Of a DNA stretch of 64,000 bases, positions 31,483 through 41,668 are shown piece by piece; the first letter of the stretch is position 1; every line of letters starts with the position of its first letter. The stretch spans positions 1 through 64,000 of the forward strand of contig CBDUXP010000004.1 of NCBI GenBank assembly GCA_965371225.1, read 5' to 3'. The notes under the pieces are model-generated. The model was not told where the DNA came from. It saw nothing but the letters and a program-made list of their open reading frames with translations, and made no database searches. Made by a program: the position numbers and the translations under genes. Source of the stretch: CBDUXP01 sp965371225 [NCBI: uncultured bacterium] (GTDB lineage Bacteria > Abyssobacteria > SURF-5 > CBDUXP01).

Positions 31483-31619
31483 GGTGCGATTGAAGCCTGC
31501 CTCTGGCTCTGGAGACGGTGGCGGTCCAATTCGCGCAGAATGCCGTCCAGTTTGGGCGCCGCAGCGGGCATGAGCGGTTAAGTGTGCCTATAACACCTTC
31601 TTGGAAAAAGAGTTACAGC

Positions 31620-31639
31620 ATCGGCCTTTTTGGGCCGAT
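31620..31639 (-). terminator. Small hairpin after the NtrC-type regulator
   Basis: ATCGGCC pairs with GGCCGAT around a 6-nt loop; on the minus strand it lies 21 nt after the stop at 31661. A T-run (CTTTTTCC) comes only about 11 nt farther, so it is a weak terminator candidate. Confidence 0.4.
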
Positions 31640-31660
31640 CAGAATGGCGCTCCCACGGGC

Positions 31661-33051
<1,391 letters not shown>

Positions 33052-33055
<4 letters not shown>

Positions 33056-35226
33056 GGCGTAGGCTGCAGGACACTGCCTGGGACGGCGGTATCGGTTGGC
33101 GCGTCCGTGGCCGGAGCCGGCGTCGGCGCGGTGGTGCTGGTGGGGAGGGAGATCACAAACGCGGCACCGCTGCCCTCGGTGCTGGTGACCGTGATCTCCC
33201 CGTCATGGGCCGTGATGATGTTGTGCACGAGCGAGAGGCCCAGGCCGACCCCGTTCTCCCGCGTCGTGAAGAAGGGATTGAAGACGCGGTCCAGGTGGTC
33301 CGCGGGAATCCCCGGCCCGGTATCCTGGACCTCCAGTTGCACGAACCCGGCGGCGCCGTCAGCCTCCTCCTCCGCCGGCGCGATGTTGCGCGTGCGCAGG
33401 GTCAGCACCCCCGTCCCCGCCGGCGCCATCTGCTGGAACGCGTTCTGCATCAAATTCATGAGCACCCGGTAGCCTTGCTCGGGATCCAGGTGGGCCGGTC
33501 GCAGAGCCGGGTCCAGGTGCAGGTCCACCCGAACCCCGGCGGCGTCCGCTTCCGGCTCCAGCGCGTCCACCGTGCGCCGCACCAGGGCGTTCACGTCGGT
33601 GGGCTGCGGCTCGGGCAGCGGGTGGCGGGCGAAGGTGAGGAATTGCGTGACCACCCGGCTGAGGCGATCCACTTCCTCGACGATGAACCGGCTCATCTCC
33701 CGCTCCTCGCCCGACCCTTCCGGGGTCGCCCGCAAGAGCCGTTGGGCGGCATTGCGCATGACATTGAGCGGATTGCGGATTTCGTGGGCGATGCCGGCCG
33801 CCATCTCGCCCAGGGCCGCCAGCCGGTCCCGGCGGCGATACTCCGCTTCCCGCTCGCGGAGCGCCCGCAGTTCGTGCGTCATGCTGTTGAACGCATTGGC
33901 CAGGTCGCCCAATTCGTCCTGGGCGTCTACCTCCACGTGCAGGTCGATGTTCCCGTGGGCGACTTGGCGCACGCCGATCACGAAGCGGCGCAGGGGACGG
34001 CTGATGGTACGGGACACCATGTAGCCCAGGCCCAGGGCGAGGCAGACGCCGAGGCCGAACCAGAGGGGATAGAACCGCCAGGTGCCCATCGTGGCCGCGA
34101 AAGTATAGTTCTGCGGGATCCCCAGAAACAGGATGCCGAGCACGCGCCCGCTTCGGCTGACCAGGGGGTGGTAGAGCGCCCGGTAGGGCTCGCCCTTGAG
34201 CCGCGCGCGCCGGTCGTAGTGTGGCTGTTGCTGGATCAACAGGAGTTCTTGGACCTCGTCGGCCATCGGCAAGTCCCGAATGTTGGCGACCTCTTCATCC
34301 TCGGAGGCGAAGCGCACTTCCACCCGGCGGTTGAGCGCCCGGCCTTCGGCCGTGTCGTTGCGCGCGATGGGGCGCGCCTCGCCGTAGTTCAAATTGGAAA
34401 TCCGCCACCGCGGGACGCCGGCGGCGTGGAGCGCGACGGCCACCGCCCCCCCCCGCCGCTCCGAGAGATGGTAGTTGTGTTCCCCATCGCCGGAATCGTC
34501 CGTGTGGCCCTCGATGATGATCGTGAGGTCCGGATGCTCGAACAGGAACTGGGCGAGGTCACGCACGCGGTCGCGCATCGCTTCTTCGAGGCCGACACTG
34601 TCTGCGGCAAAGAGCAGCCGGACCGATTGCTGCCCCTTGTGTTCGTGGTAGATGCGGGCCACCACCCCGGTCTGGATCTCCACGTCCTGGGCGAAGCTCT
34701 TCCCCAGCGGGTGGCCCACCGCAAGCTGACCCACGCGCGTCCCGTCGCGGAACACGGGCACCACCGCGCCGGCCAGCAAGCGGTCGTTCCCATCGAGGCG
34801 CGCGATCATGAGCGTGCGCACGCCTCCCTCAGGCAGGAGGGGGTGCTCGGGGCTGACGGCCAGTCCGGGCGCGGGATCAGGCAGCCAGAGGCCGACGAGC
34901 CGGCCGGCCTCTACCCCGGCAGGCGGCTCGAATGTGGTGGGGGTTTTCCGGACGAAAAGGCCGTGGAGCGTCGAATTGTCCGCCAATTCGCGCGCCAACT
35001 GCAGCGCGTCGTCCTGCACGCCGGCGATCAGGGCGCCGGCTTCCACACTCGCCGTCTCCAGCCGCGTGCGGATCTCCCGCTCCAGGACGCCCTCGTTCAG
35101 CTTGACCACGGCGAGGAAGGCCATGGTCATGGGAACCACCGCCACTGTGATGAACGCTAGCAGCAGCCGGTTCTGAATGCGCGGTTTGAAGAAGCGCTTG
35201 CGCTGGACGGCATCGTCGGATTGCAT
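33052..35226 (-). CDS. Sensor histidine kinase with periplasmic OmpA-like domain
   Basis: 724 aa. TM1 at about 21-43; a Cache-like periplasmic region (about 44-200); an OmpA C-terminal domain inserted at about 203-308; a second sensor stretch that closes the Cache fold (RYLYHPLVSR-type region, 340-375); TM2 at about 384-404; HAMP at about 405-458; HisKA with His481 in GIAHEIRNPLNVM; ATPase with VLMNLMQNAFQQM, VQDTGPGIP, FFTTRENGVGLGLSL. The OmpA motif set is clear: FAADSVGL, IEGHTDDSG, YHLSERRGG and TAEGRALNRRVEV, which in OmpA/Pal hold diaminopimelate of peptidoglycan. The kinase is therefore built to touch the cell wall. It pairs with the NtrC-type regulator (4-nt overlap) and follows a lipoprotein gene by 12 nt. 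Confidence 0.92.
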
Positions 35227-35238
35227 AATGCCTCGGGG

Positions 35239-35865
35239 CTAGCGGCGCCCCCGAAACAGGTTCGTGATCTTCTCCAGGAAGAATTCCGGTTGCTTTTCCT
35301 CGACGCGCCGGAGCCGTTGCCCGACCGGCACCCACGCATCGTCCCGGTAAATGGAGGTGCGGTCCACATTGAAATACGAATCACGCAGCAGCCAGGCGGT
35401 GCCCACGAATTCATACCGTTCCCGCACGGTGCCCTCGTCCCGCACGAATTGGTCCGTCGTTTTGATGCGATTGGCATTGCTCGCGTAGAGCGTTTCGTAC
35501 CGGACGCGGGGATACTCCACCGCCCCTTCGTAGGTCACCACGACCGGCTTGGTAGTCGGTCGAGTAGTGACCTTGACCTTCACATCCTCCCAATCGCCGG
35601 GGAACCAGTCGTAGAACCGGAAGTAGTAGTTCTCCCCCCGGATGCGCGTCCGGATGATTTCTCGCTGGAACCGCTCCTTATTCGCGTTCAAGTATTCCAA
35701 GCGGCGCATGGTGCGCATGCGCAGGGCCCGTTCCACTTTGTCCGGCGTGATTTCCCCCTTGATACGCGGATCGGGCTCCGGGTGGTCGCGGTGCAGCGGT
35801 GCGCTGGCGCATCCCACGAGCGTGCCCAGCGCCAGCGCGCCCAGCAGGGCAGTCCGCCCCCGCAT
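35239..35865 (-). CDS. Lipoprotein encoded with the OmpA-type histidine kinase
   Basis: 208 aa. Signal peptide with lipobox GTLVGC (Cys19). The mature part has a helical segment (KVERALRMRTMRRLEYLN) followed by beta-strands (YYFRFYDWFPGDWEDVKVKV; YRDDAWVPVGQRLRRVEEKQ). Residues look like a small GyrI- or NTF2-like beta domain, but I cannot assign a family. It starts at the last base of the GHMP kinase stop (TGATG) and ends 12 nt before the kinase. It is a good candidate for a periplasmic partner or input to that sensor. Confidence 0.75.
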   Translation of the reverse strand: MRGRTALLGALALGTLVGCASAPLHRDHPEPDPRIKGEITPDKVERALRMRTMRRLEYLNANKERFQREIIRTRIRGENYYFRFYDWFPGDWEDVKVKVTTRPTTKPVVVTYEGAVEYPRVRYETLYASNANRIKTTDQFVRDEGTVRERYEFVGTAWLLRDSYFNVDRTSIYRDDAWVPVGQRLRRVEEKQPEFFLEKITNLFRGRR

Positions 35866-36896
35866 CAGCCCGCCACCGCTTCCCGCACCTGCGCACCCTC
35901 GGTCGCGATGCGGAATGGGAGCACGTCCGCGCCGGCTTCCTGCAGTGCCTGCTCCACGGCGCTGCGCCGCTCCGGTTGAACGTAAGTCACCATGCATCCC
36001 CCTCCCCCGGCGCCGCACAGCTTGCTGGCCTCGCCCCCGGCGGCGTGCGCGGTGGCCATCAGGTGTTCCACCCGCGGCGTAGAGACCCCCTCCCCCAGCG
36101 TCCGGCGGTTGGCCCACTCTTCCGCGAGGAGTTCCGGAAGCAGCTCCCATGTCTCGGTCCTCAGACAGTGCTCGACTTTCCGGGCCGTGGTGCCGATGCG
36201 GTGCAGGGCCTCCCGCGTCAGCATATTCCCATCCATGTAATTGCGCAGTATCTCCCAATTGTTGGCCCCGGAGAAATGCGAGATGCCCGTGAAGGCAAGC
36301 ACCAGGTGCTGCTCCAGGTGCGCGCGCGCCGCGGCGGACGGGCACAGCTCCCAGCGCGAGGCCTCGCGTACCCCGAACTGCAAGACCGCCACCCCACCGT
36401 ACAGGGCCGGATAGTAATCCTGCTTGCCGGTGGGGATGCCGATGGTCTGCGCCTCTAGGTTCGCGCCCACGTCGATGAGGTCGCGGAGGCTGGGCGTCTC
36501 GCCGCGCAGGTGCGTGAGCCCCACGCTCACCGCCATCAGCAGCGCCGAGGACGCCCCGAGCCCGCTGCCGTGGGGCGCCTCGCTGTGCACGGTGACCGTC
36601 ACGCCGCACGGGGGCGGGTAACACCGGACCGCGCGCGCCACGAGCCCCAGGGGCCCATCGGGACTCACGTGGTCCACGTCGGGATACTGGGCTTCGGCAT
36701 CCAGGTCCTCCGAGCGCAACAGCACCCGCCCATCCTCCCGGGGAACGATCCGCGCCGTGCTCGTTATCGAGATGGCCATGTTCAAGGTGCGGCCGTCCTC
36801 CTCGAACAGGTACAGCGGATACACGTCCAGCGTCCCCCCCGCCAAGTCGATGCGGCAGGGCGCGGCCACTTCGATGGGACTGGGGGCCGTCAACAT
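35865..36896 (-). CDS. GHMP sugar kinase (heptose-7-phosphate kinase-like)
   Basis: 343 aa. Motif 1 is PCRIDLAGGTLDVYPLY (residues 13-29), motif 2 EAPHGSGLGASSALL (ATP-binding), motif 3 SKLCGAGGGGCMVTYV. This matches the D-glycero-D-manno-heptose 7-phosphate kinase / L-fucokinase-like branch of GHMP kinases that phosphorylate sugars at C1. ATG 36896 is chosen because MLTAPSPIEVAAPCRIDLAGG is the family start; it overlaps the stop of the Nmad3-like gene by 7 nt. No other heptose genes (gmhB, hldD) are in the window. The sugar is inferred only. Confidence 0.85.
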   Translation of the reverse strand: MLTAPSPIEVAAPCRIDLAGGTLDVYPLYLFEEDGRTLNMAISITSTARIVPREDGRVLLRSEDLDAEAQYPDVDHVSPDGPLGLVARAVRCYPPPCGVTVTVHSEAPHGSGLGASSALLMAVSVGLTHLRGETPSLRDLIDVGANLEAQTIGIPTGKQDYYPALYGGVAVLQFGVREASRWELCPSAAARAHLEQHLVLAFTGISHFSGANNWEILRNYMDGNMLTREALHRIGTTARKVEHCLRTETWELLPELLAEEWANRRTLGEGVSTPRVEHLMATAHAAGGEASKLCGAGGGGCMVTYVQPERRSAVEQALQEAGADVLPFRIATEGAQVREAVAG

Positions 36897-37681
36897 CCCG
36901 GGAGGGGGGCGAGCGAGTGCACGTAGGGGGCCAGGTGGCGCCAGAAGGCGTCGTAGCGCCGGCGGTCGGTCCGTCGCGCCGGATCCAGCACGAGCCGGCA
37001 CGTCCGCGTGTAGGAACCGATGACCTGGAGCGGCGTGCGATGGGCGGGCCACGCGAAAGGGTGCCCCTGAGCATCGCGCAAGAGCCTTGCGGCAAAAGAC
37101 TTATCGACCACGCACGCCTCTCTGAACCGGCCGGTCCCGGCCCCGCCCACAAATATCGAGAACCCGTCCCATCCGGCGGGATTATTTCGGCCCCGCCGGC
37201 AGTGGGCATTTTTGGCCAGTCTAGCAGACCCGCCCACGGGAAGCGACCGCAGATCGTGGATGGCCTGGGTCACACGCAGGGCGCCCACCAAGGCGAAGCA
37301 CGGGGGGCCCACCCACCGTCCCTCGGCCCACGGCACCAGGCGGGAGAGAAAGAACAGCCAGTCGCCCGGGACCGCCGCCCGTAGACCCCGCGCCCGCGCC
37401 GTGCGCTGGCACTCGTCGCCGTAGGTCCCGTGTACGAAGTCGGGATCGGCGTGGGCGGCGCGTTGGGTCCAGGGCTGCGGCACGAAGCCCGCCAGCGTGC
37501 CCGGGCCCGTCCAGCGCGGCAGGTCGCGGTACTGCAGGCTATGGGGACCGTCGAAGCGCGGGTCTTCCGGTATTGGGACCCACTCGAACGATCCATCGGC
37601 GAACAGCGGACTTCGCGCGGCCCCATGCCGCGCGTTCACGCCGACGTTTACGAGAAAGATCCGGCCGCCTTCCGCTGACAT
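36890..37681 (-). CDS. Nmad3-like putative nucleotide-modification protein
   Basis: 263 aa. Begins RIFLVNVGVNARHGAARSPL, then DGSFEWVPIPED, LQYRDLPRW, HGTYGD and GDWLFFLSRL. These blocks match nucleotide modification associated domain 3 (Nmad3), a domain found mainly in phages and in bacterial DNA base modification islands and proposed to bind or alter modified bases. No signal peptide. It is the first gene of the operon, overlapping the GHMP kinase start. The assignment is from motif memory, not from a search, and the activity of Nmad3 is not established. Outside a phage island its role here may differ. Confidence 0.7.
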   Translation of the reverse strand: MSAEGGRIFLVNVGVNARHGAARSPLFADGSFEWVPIPEDPRFDGPHSLQYRDLPRWTGPGTLAGFVPQPWTQRAAHADPDFVHGTYGDECQRTARARGLRAAVPGDWLFFLSRLVPWAEGRWVGPPCFALVGALRVTQAIHDLRSLPVGGSARLAKNAHCRRGRNNPAGWDGFSIFVGGAGTGRFREACVVDKSFAARLLRDAQGHPFAWPAHRTPLQVIGSYTRTCRLVLDPARRTDRRRYDAFWRHLAPYVHSLAPLPGC

Positions 37682-37693
37682 CTGGGGGGCACG

Positions 37694-38106
37694 CTACAGA
37701 GAGGAACTATCCGCAGATTGCGCAGATGACGCAGATTGGGAAAATACCAGACGGCGGAATTCTAGGGAACCGCTTCCGAAGTTCAGTAAGAGGCCAACGT
37801 CATGACTGGTGGCTTTCAGATAATTGATGAGTTGGGCTTCCTCCACCCCACCCAGGTGGGCCATCGCCTTGAGTTCAACAATCACGGCATCGAAACATAT
37901 GAAATCGGACCTATACACAGGCACGAGCTTCTGATTCTTGTAGAAGATCGGCAAGCCAACTTCGCGCTCGTAGGGGATACTGCGTATGTCGAATTCGAGA
38001 GCCAGGGCATTCTGATACACAGCCTCTAAGAACCCCTGCCCAACTCCCGGTGCACTTCCATAGCGGCGCCGATGATCGCGTAAGTCCGTGGATCTCGCTC
38101 TTCCAT
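37694..38106 (-). pseudogene. GxxExxY-type PD-(D/E)XK-related gene, frameshifted
   Basis: Reading from the ATG at 38106, MEERDPRTYAIIGAAMEV then HRELG is the standard GxxExxY start. The frame then breaks: one base is missing at about 38034-38040, and the sequence continues in the next frame with QGFLEAVYQNALALE (the GxxExxY box), REVGLPIFYKNQ, DFICFDAVIVELKA (nuclease-like acidic and E-x-K residues) and QLINYLKAT. About 125 aa when joined, normal for the family. A sequencing error is possible, since the missing base is in a C-run. Base composition is lower in GC than neighbours. It lies between inverted repeats, and its C-terminus runs through one of them, encoding Ser/Ala repeats. Confidence 0.85.
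37709..37736 (+). repeat. Left inverted repeat of the GxxExxY cassette
   Basis: 28 bp beginning ATCCGCAGATTGCGCAGAT; built of three 9-bp units of the form CGCAGATTN. It matches the reverse complement of 38105-38132 at 27 of 28 positions. Confidence 0.85.
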
Positions 38107-38132
38107 CTGCGTAATCTGCGCAATCTGCGGAT
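38105..38132 (-). repeat. Right inverted repeat of the GxxExxY cassette
   Basis: 28 bp on the minus strand, the inverted partner of 37709-37736 with one difference (T for G at base 20). The GxxExxY start codon sits at its inner edge. Confidence 0.85.
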
Positions 38133-38139
38133 ACGGACT

Positions 38140-39582
38140 TCAATCCAGCGGATGGAAGCACGCGAACTGATGCGCGGGATCGGAGTCGGTACCGAGCACC
38201 GGCGTCTGCGCGCGACACTCCTCGGTGGCGTACGCGCAGCGCGGGTGAAACCGGCACCCGGCCGGTGGTTCCAGCGGCGTCGGCACGTCCCCCGGCAGAA
38301 AGATGCGTTCCGGTCGGGCCGTGGGGTCCGGTACCGGAATGGCGGAGAGCAGCGCCTGCGTGTAGGGGTGGCGCGGGCGCCGGAACAGCGCGTCGCGCGG
38401 CGCCAACTCCACAATCTTGCCGAGGTACATAACTGCGATCCGGGCACTGATGTGCCGCACCACGCTCAGGTCGTGGGCGAGGAACAGGTACGCGATGCCG
38501 TCTTGTTCCTGCAGGTCCTGCAGCAGGTTGATGATCTGCGCCTGGATGGACACGTCCAGGGCGGAGACGGCCTCGTCGCACACGATGAACTTCGGGCGCA
38601 GGGCGACCGCCCGCGCTACGCCGATGCGCTGCCGCTGGCCGCCGCTGAATTCGTGGGGGTAGCGGTCCAGGTGGCTGGCGGCCAGCCCCACGCGCTCGAG
38701 TTGCGCTGCCACCGCGTCCCGCCGCTCCCGCGGCGTGCACAGGTCATGCACCACCATCGCTTCACCCACCAGATGTTCCACCGTCATGCGCGGGTTCAGG
38801 GACGCGTACGGATCCTGGAAGATGATCTGCATCTGCGTGCGGGTGACGCGCAGTTCATTGGCTGAGAGGTCCGTGAGCGGCAACCCGTCGAACACCACGC
38901 GCCCGGCCGTGGGAGGAATGAGGTGCAACAGCGTGCGGCCAAGCGTGGTCTTGCCGCAGCCGCTCTCCCCCACCAAGCCCAGCGTCTCCCCAACCTTGAC
39001 GCTGAGGGAGACATCGTCCACCGCCTTTACGTGCCCGACGGCGCGCTGCAGCACGCCCCGGTGCACGGGAAAATACTGTTTCAGGTTGGTCACCTGCAGT
39101 AGGTCCCCGTTCATCGCCTGGATGCGCCCGGCCGCCGCGAACCGTTCGCGCACGCGGGCGGCGTCGAACACGGGATCGACCACGGCCGGCCGGTGCCGCA
39201 GATACCAGGGCAGCACCAGGAGCCACGGCACCACGCCCGCCGCCGTCAGCACGAACGCCAGGACCGCCCAGAAGCCCGGCTTCAGCTCGCGACTCCGCGC
39301 GTCGTCCCATATCCACACCGCCACCCAGCCTGGCAGCGAGCAGAGGGCGACGAACGCGGCCCGCGCCCAGGGTGCGCGGCGGCGCTCGATGGCGCCTTGG
39401 TATGTGCCGGCTGCCAGGGCCGCCGCGACCGCACCCAGGCAGGCGCCACCGATGGCTTGCCACGCGAACGCGATCCAGGGGTTGCGATGGTCCCGCCGCG
39501 CGGCGCCGAACGCCCAGAACGCGAGGGCGAACGCTGCGAGCGCGTTGGCGACGACGATGCCTCGGAGCAGCCCGCCTGACAT
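38140..39582 (-). CDS. oppF: OppF-type ABC ATPase with N-terminal membrane domain
   Basis: 480 aa. Residues 1-145 form about four hydrophobic segments ([53 protein letters not shown]). After about residue 158 the standard OppF/DppF begins ([20 protein letters not shown]). Walker A is [10 protein letters not shown]-loop [10 protein letters not shown], signature FSGGQRQRI, Walker [12 protein letters not shown], and the H-loop LFLAHDLSV. The C-terminal oligopeptide-ABC domain has the Cys-rich [17 protein letters not shown] 39582 overlaps the oppD stop by one base (TGATG), supporting the long form; an internal ATG at 39114 would give a normal OppF but lacks a good ribosome site. OppF powers dipeptide/oligopeptide import together with OppD. 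Confidence 0.85.
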   Translation of the reverse strand: MSGGLLRGIVVANALAAFALAFWAFGAARRDHRNPWIAFAWQAIGGACLGAVAAALAAGTYQGAIERRRAPWARAAFVALCSLPGWVAVWIWDDARSRELKPGFWAVLAFVLTAAGVVPWLLVLPWYLRHRPAVVDPVFDAARVRERFAAAGRIQAMNGDLLQVTNLKQYFPVHRGVLQRAVGHVKAVDDVSLSVKVGETLGLVGESGCGKTTLGRTLLHLIPPTAGRVVFDGLPLTDLSANELRVTRTQMQIIFQDPYASLNPRMTVEHLVGEAMVVHDLCTPRERRDAVAAQLERVGLAASHLDRYPHEFSGGQRQRIGVARAVALRPKFIVCDEAVSALDVSIQAQIINLLQDLQEQDGIAYLFLAHDLSVVRHISARIAVMYLGKIVELAPRDALFRRPRHPYTQALLSAIPVPDPTARPERIFLPGDVPTPLEPPAGCRFHPRCAYATEECRAQTPVLGTDSDPAHQFACFHPLD

Positions 39583-40559
39583 CAGCGCGTTCCCGTCTCC
39601 CGCCACCGGATGCAGCGGCTCAGGTGCTCGTCCCCCACCCGCTCCGGTTCCGGCACGGCGGCACGGCACGGTTCCTGTGCGAGTTGGCAGCGGGGTCCGA
39701 AACGGCAGCCGTCGGGAAAGTGCGTCGGTTCCGGCACCACGCCGTCGATGACCTTCAGGCGCGTCGGCTCCCCCGTCAGCGTTGGCAGCGAATCAAAGAG
39801 GCCGACCGTGTAGGGATGCCGCGGATTCGCGAACAAGTCCCCCACCGGCGCGGTTTCCACGATCTGCCCGGCGTACATGACCGCGACGGTGTCCGCCACC
39901 TCGGCGACGATCCCCAGATCGTGGGTGATGAGCAGGATCGCCATGCCGAACTCGCGTTGCAGTTGCGCGAGCAGGTCGAGGATTTGTGCCTGGATCGTGA
40001 CGTCCAGAGCCGTGGTGGGCTCGTCCGCGATGAGCAGCTTTGGGTTGCACGACAGGGCCATGGCGATCATCACGCGCTGCTTCATGCCCCCCGACAGGTG
40101 ATGCGGGTAGGCGTCGTAGCGCGTGTCCGGCGACGCGATCCCCACTTTGCGCAGCAGCTCGACCGTTTCGGTCCGGGCGGCGCCCCGCGAGAGGCCCTTG
40201 TGCAGGATGAGGGCCTCGGCAATCTGGGAGCCGATGGTGAAGACCGGGTTCAGGGACGTTTGCGGCTCCTGGAAGATCATGGCGATGTCATTGCCACGGA
40301 GCGCGCGCATGTCGCCCTCGGCCAGCGCGAGCAGGTCCTGCCCGTCGAACAGGATGCGCCCGCCCGCAATGCGGCCCGGCGGCGACGCCACGAGCCGCAT
40401 GATGCTGAGGGCGGTGACGCTCTTGCCGCAGCCGCTTTCGCCCACGAGCCCCAGCGTCTTGCCCGCGTCCAGGGTCAGGTCCACCCCGTCCACCGCGGGC
40501 GCCAACCCGGCGTCCGTGTGAAACTCCGTGCGCAGGCCTTGAATCTCGAGCAGGGGCAT
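39582..40559 (-). CDS. oppD: Oligopeptide ABC transporter ATPase OppD
   Basis: 325 aa. All ABC motifs are present: [39 protein letters not shown] and ITHDLGIV, then the C-terminal oligopeptide ATP-binding domain with [14 protein letters not shown]. It works with OppF on the cytoplasmic side of the OppBC permease. Its start coincides with the last base of the oppC stop region, and its stop overlaps oppF, so the cluster is translationally coupled. Confidence 0.94.
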   Translation of the reverse strand: MPLLEIQGLRTEFHTDAGLAPAVDGVDLTLDAGKTLGLVGESGCGKSVTALSIMRLVASPPGRIAGGRILFDGQDLLALAEGDMRALRGNDIAMIFQEPQTSLNPVFTIGSQIAEALILHKGLSRGAARTETVELLRKVGIASPDTRYDAYPHHLSGGMKQRVMIAMALSCNPKLLIADEPTTALDVTIQAQILDLLAQLQREFGMAILLITHDLGIVAEVADTVAVMYAGQIVETAPVGDLFANPRHPYTVGLFDSLPTLTGEPTRLKVIDGVVPEPTHFPDGCRFGPRCQLAQEPCRAAVPEPERVGDEHLSRCIRWRETGTR

Positions 40560-41668
40560 TAGACGGGCGCCTGCACGGCCATGTGCGGGTCGAGGGCGTC
40601 GCGCAGTCCATCGCCCAGGAAGTTGAACGCCATGGTGACGATGAAGATCAAAAAGCCGGGGATGAGCACCCAGGGGTGGAGTTGCAATTCGGAGATGCCC
40701 ATCGCATCCTGCAACAGGTTACCCCAGCTGGCGTACGGATCCTGAATGCCGAGTCCCAACACGCTCAGCGCGCTCTCCCCCAGCATATAGCCAGGGATGC
40801 TGAGCGTCAGGGAGACCACCACGAAGCTGTACGTGACGGGCACGGCGTAGCGCCGGATGATCCGGGACTGGGGCAGCCCGGCGGCTTCGGCCGCTTGCAC
40901 CATCGGCCCGGTCGCGAACGAGAGCACCATACCCCGGATGATGCGCGCCGTCCCGGCCCAGCCGATGAAACTCAGGATCAGCACGATGAGAAAGTACATC
41001 TGGACGGACCCCATCTCCGGCGGGAACGCGGCGCGGAGCGCCAGCAGGAGGTAGAAGCCGGGAATCATCATGATCATCTCGCACAGGCGCATGAGTGCAT
41101 TGTCGGTCCGCCCGCGAAAGTAGCCCGCGATGCCCCCCACGGTCAGCCCGAGCACCAGGGAGACAAAGACGCCCGCGAACCCGATGCTCAGCGAGACGCG
41201 CGCGCCGTACAGCATGCGCGAGAGCAGGTCGCGCCCGCGCGAGTCCGCGCCACACAGGTAGAGGCGCGCGGTGTCGTCCGCCAAGCCGAAGAGGTGGCGG
41301 TCCGAAGGGAACAGCCAGAGGACTTTGTGCGCATCGCCCCGCACCCAGAACCGCAGGGACACCGGGCGGGCCGTGTCTTCCGTATACACGCGCCGGTAGT
41401 TTTCGTCGAAGCGGTACGACGTGGGGTACACAAAGGGCGGCCAGTGCCACTGGCCCTCCGCGTCCTGCAGCCGCACCCGCGTGGGTGGGTTGTACGAATG
41501 CCGCCGCGACTCGTTGTCGTAATGGTACGGCGCCAGCACGTCGGCGAAGATGGCGCAGCCGTAAAACAGCACGAGCGTCCAGAAGCTGGCCATGGCGAAC
41601 CAGTTGCGCCGCAACTGCCGGACGGCCAGGGCGGTGAGACTGCGCGTCGGTTGGACGGGATCGGTCAT
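40559..41668 (-). CDS. oppC: Oligopeptide ABC transporter permease OppC
   Basis: 369 aa. One N-terminal span (residues 26-45), then an unusually large external insert (about 90 residues; [20 protein letters not shown] to [14 protein letters not shown]), then [20 protein letters not shown] and [18 protein letters not shown] leading to five more spans. The EAA loop, which contacts the ATPases, is [19 protein letters not shown]. The insert is larger than in E. coli OppC and resembles that of YejE-type permeases. ATG 41668 overlaps the oppB stop by 4 nt. Confidence 0.92.
   Translation of the reverse strand: MTDPVQPTRSLTALAVRQLRRNWFAMASFWTLVLFYGCAIFADVLAPYHYDNESRRHSYNPPTRVRLQDAEGQWHWPPFVYPTSYRFDENYRRVYTEDTARPVSLRFWVRGDAHKVLWLFPSDRHLFGLADDTARLYLCGADSRGRDLLSRMLYGARVSLSIGFAGVFVSLVLGLTVGGIAGYFRGRTDNALMRLCEMIMMIPGFYLLLALRAAFPPEMGSVQMYFLIVLILSFIGWAGTARIIRGMVLSFATGPMVQAAEAAGLPQSRIIRRYAVPVTYSFVVVSLTLSIPGYMLGESALSVLGLGIQDPYASWGNLLQDAMGISELQLHPWVLIPGFLIFIVTMAFNFLGDGLRDALDPHMAVQAPV

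Larger units (their letters stand above)
31321..31660. other. 340-nt non-coding region upstream of the LpxD-like gene
   Basis: Contains an AT-rich core (about 31410-31490) with a palindrome and a possible promoter, plus a small hairpin near 31620 for the regulator gene. I see no ORF with supporting features. Confidence 0.6.

Noticed and set aside
37802-38029. Plus-strand 75-aa frame in the GxxExxY region
   Set aside because: Antisense to the recognised family motifs; no supporting start site.
37709-38132. CRISPR array from the CGCAGATTN repeats
   Set aside because: Units are 9 bp without spacers of regular length, and the two clusters are inverted relative to each other.
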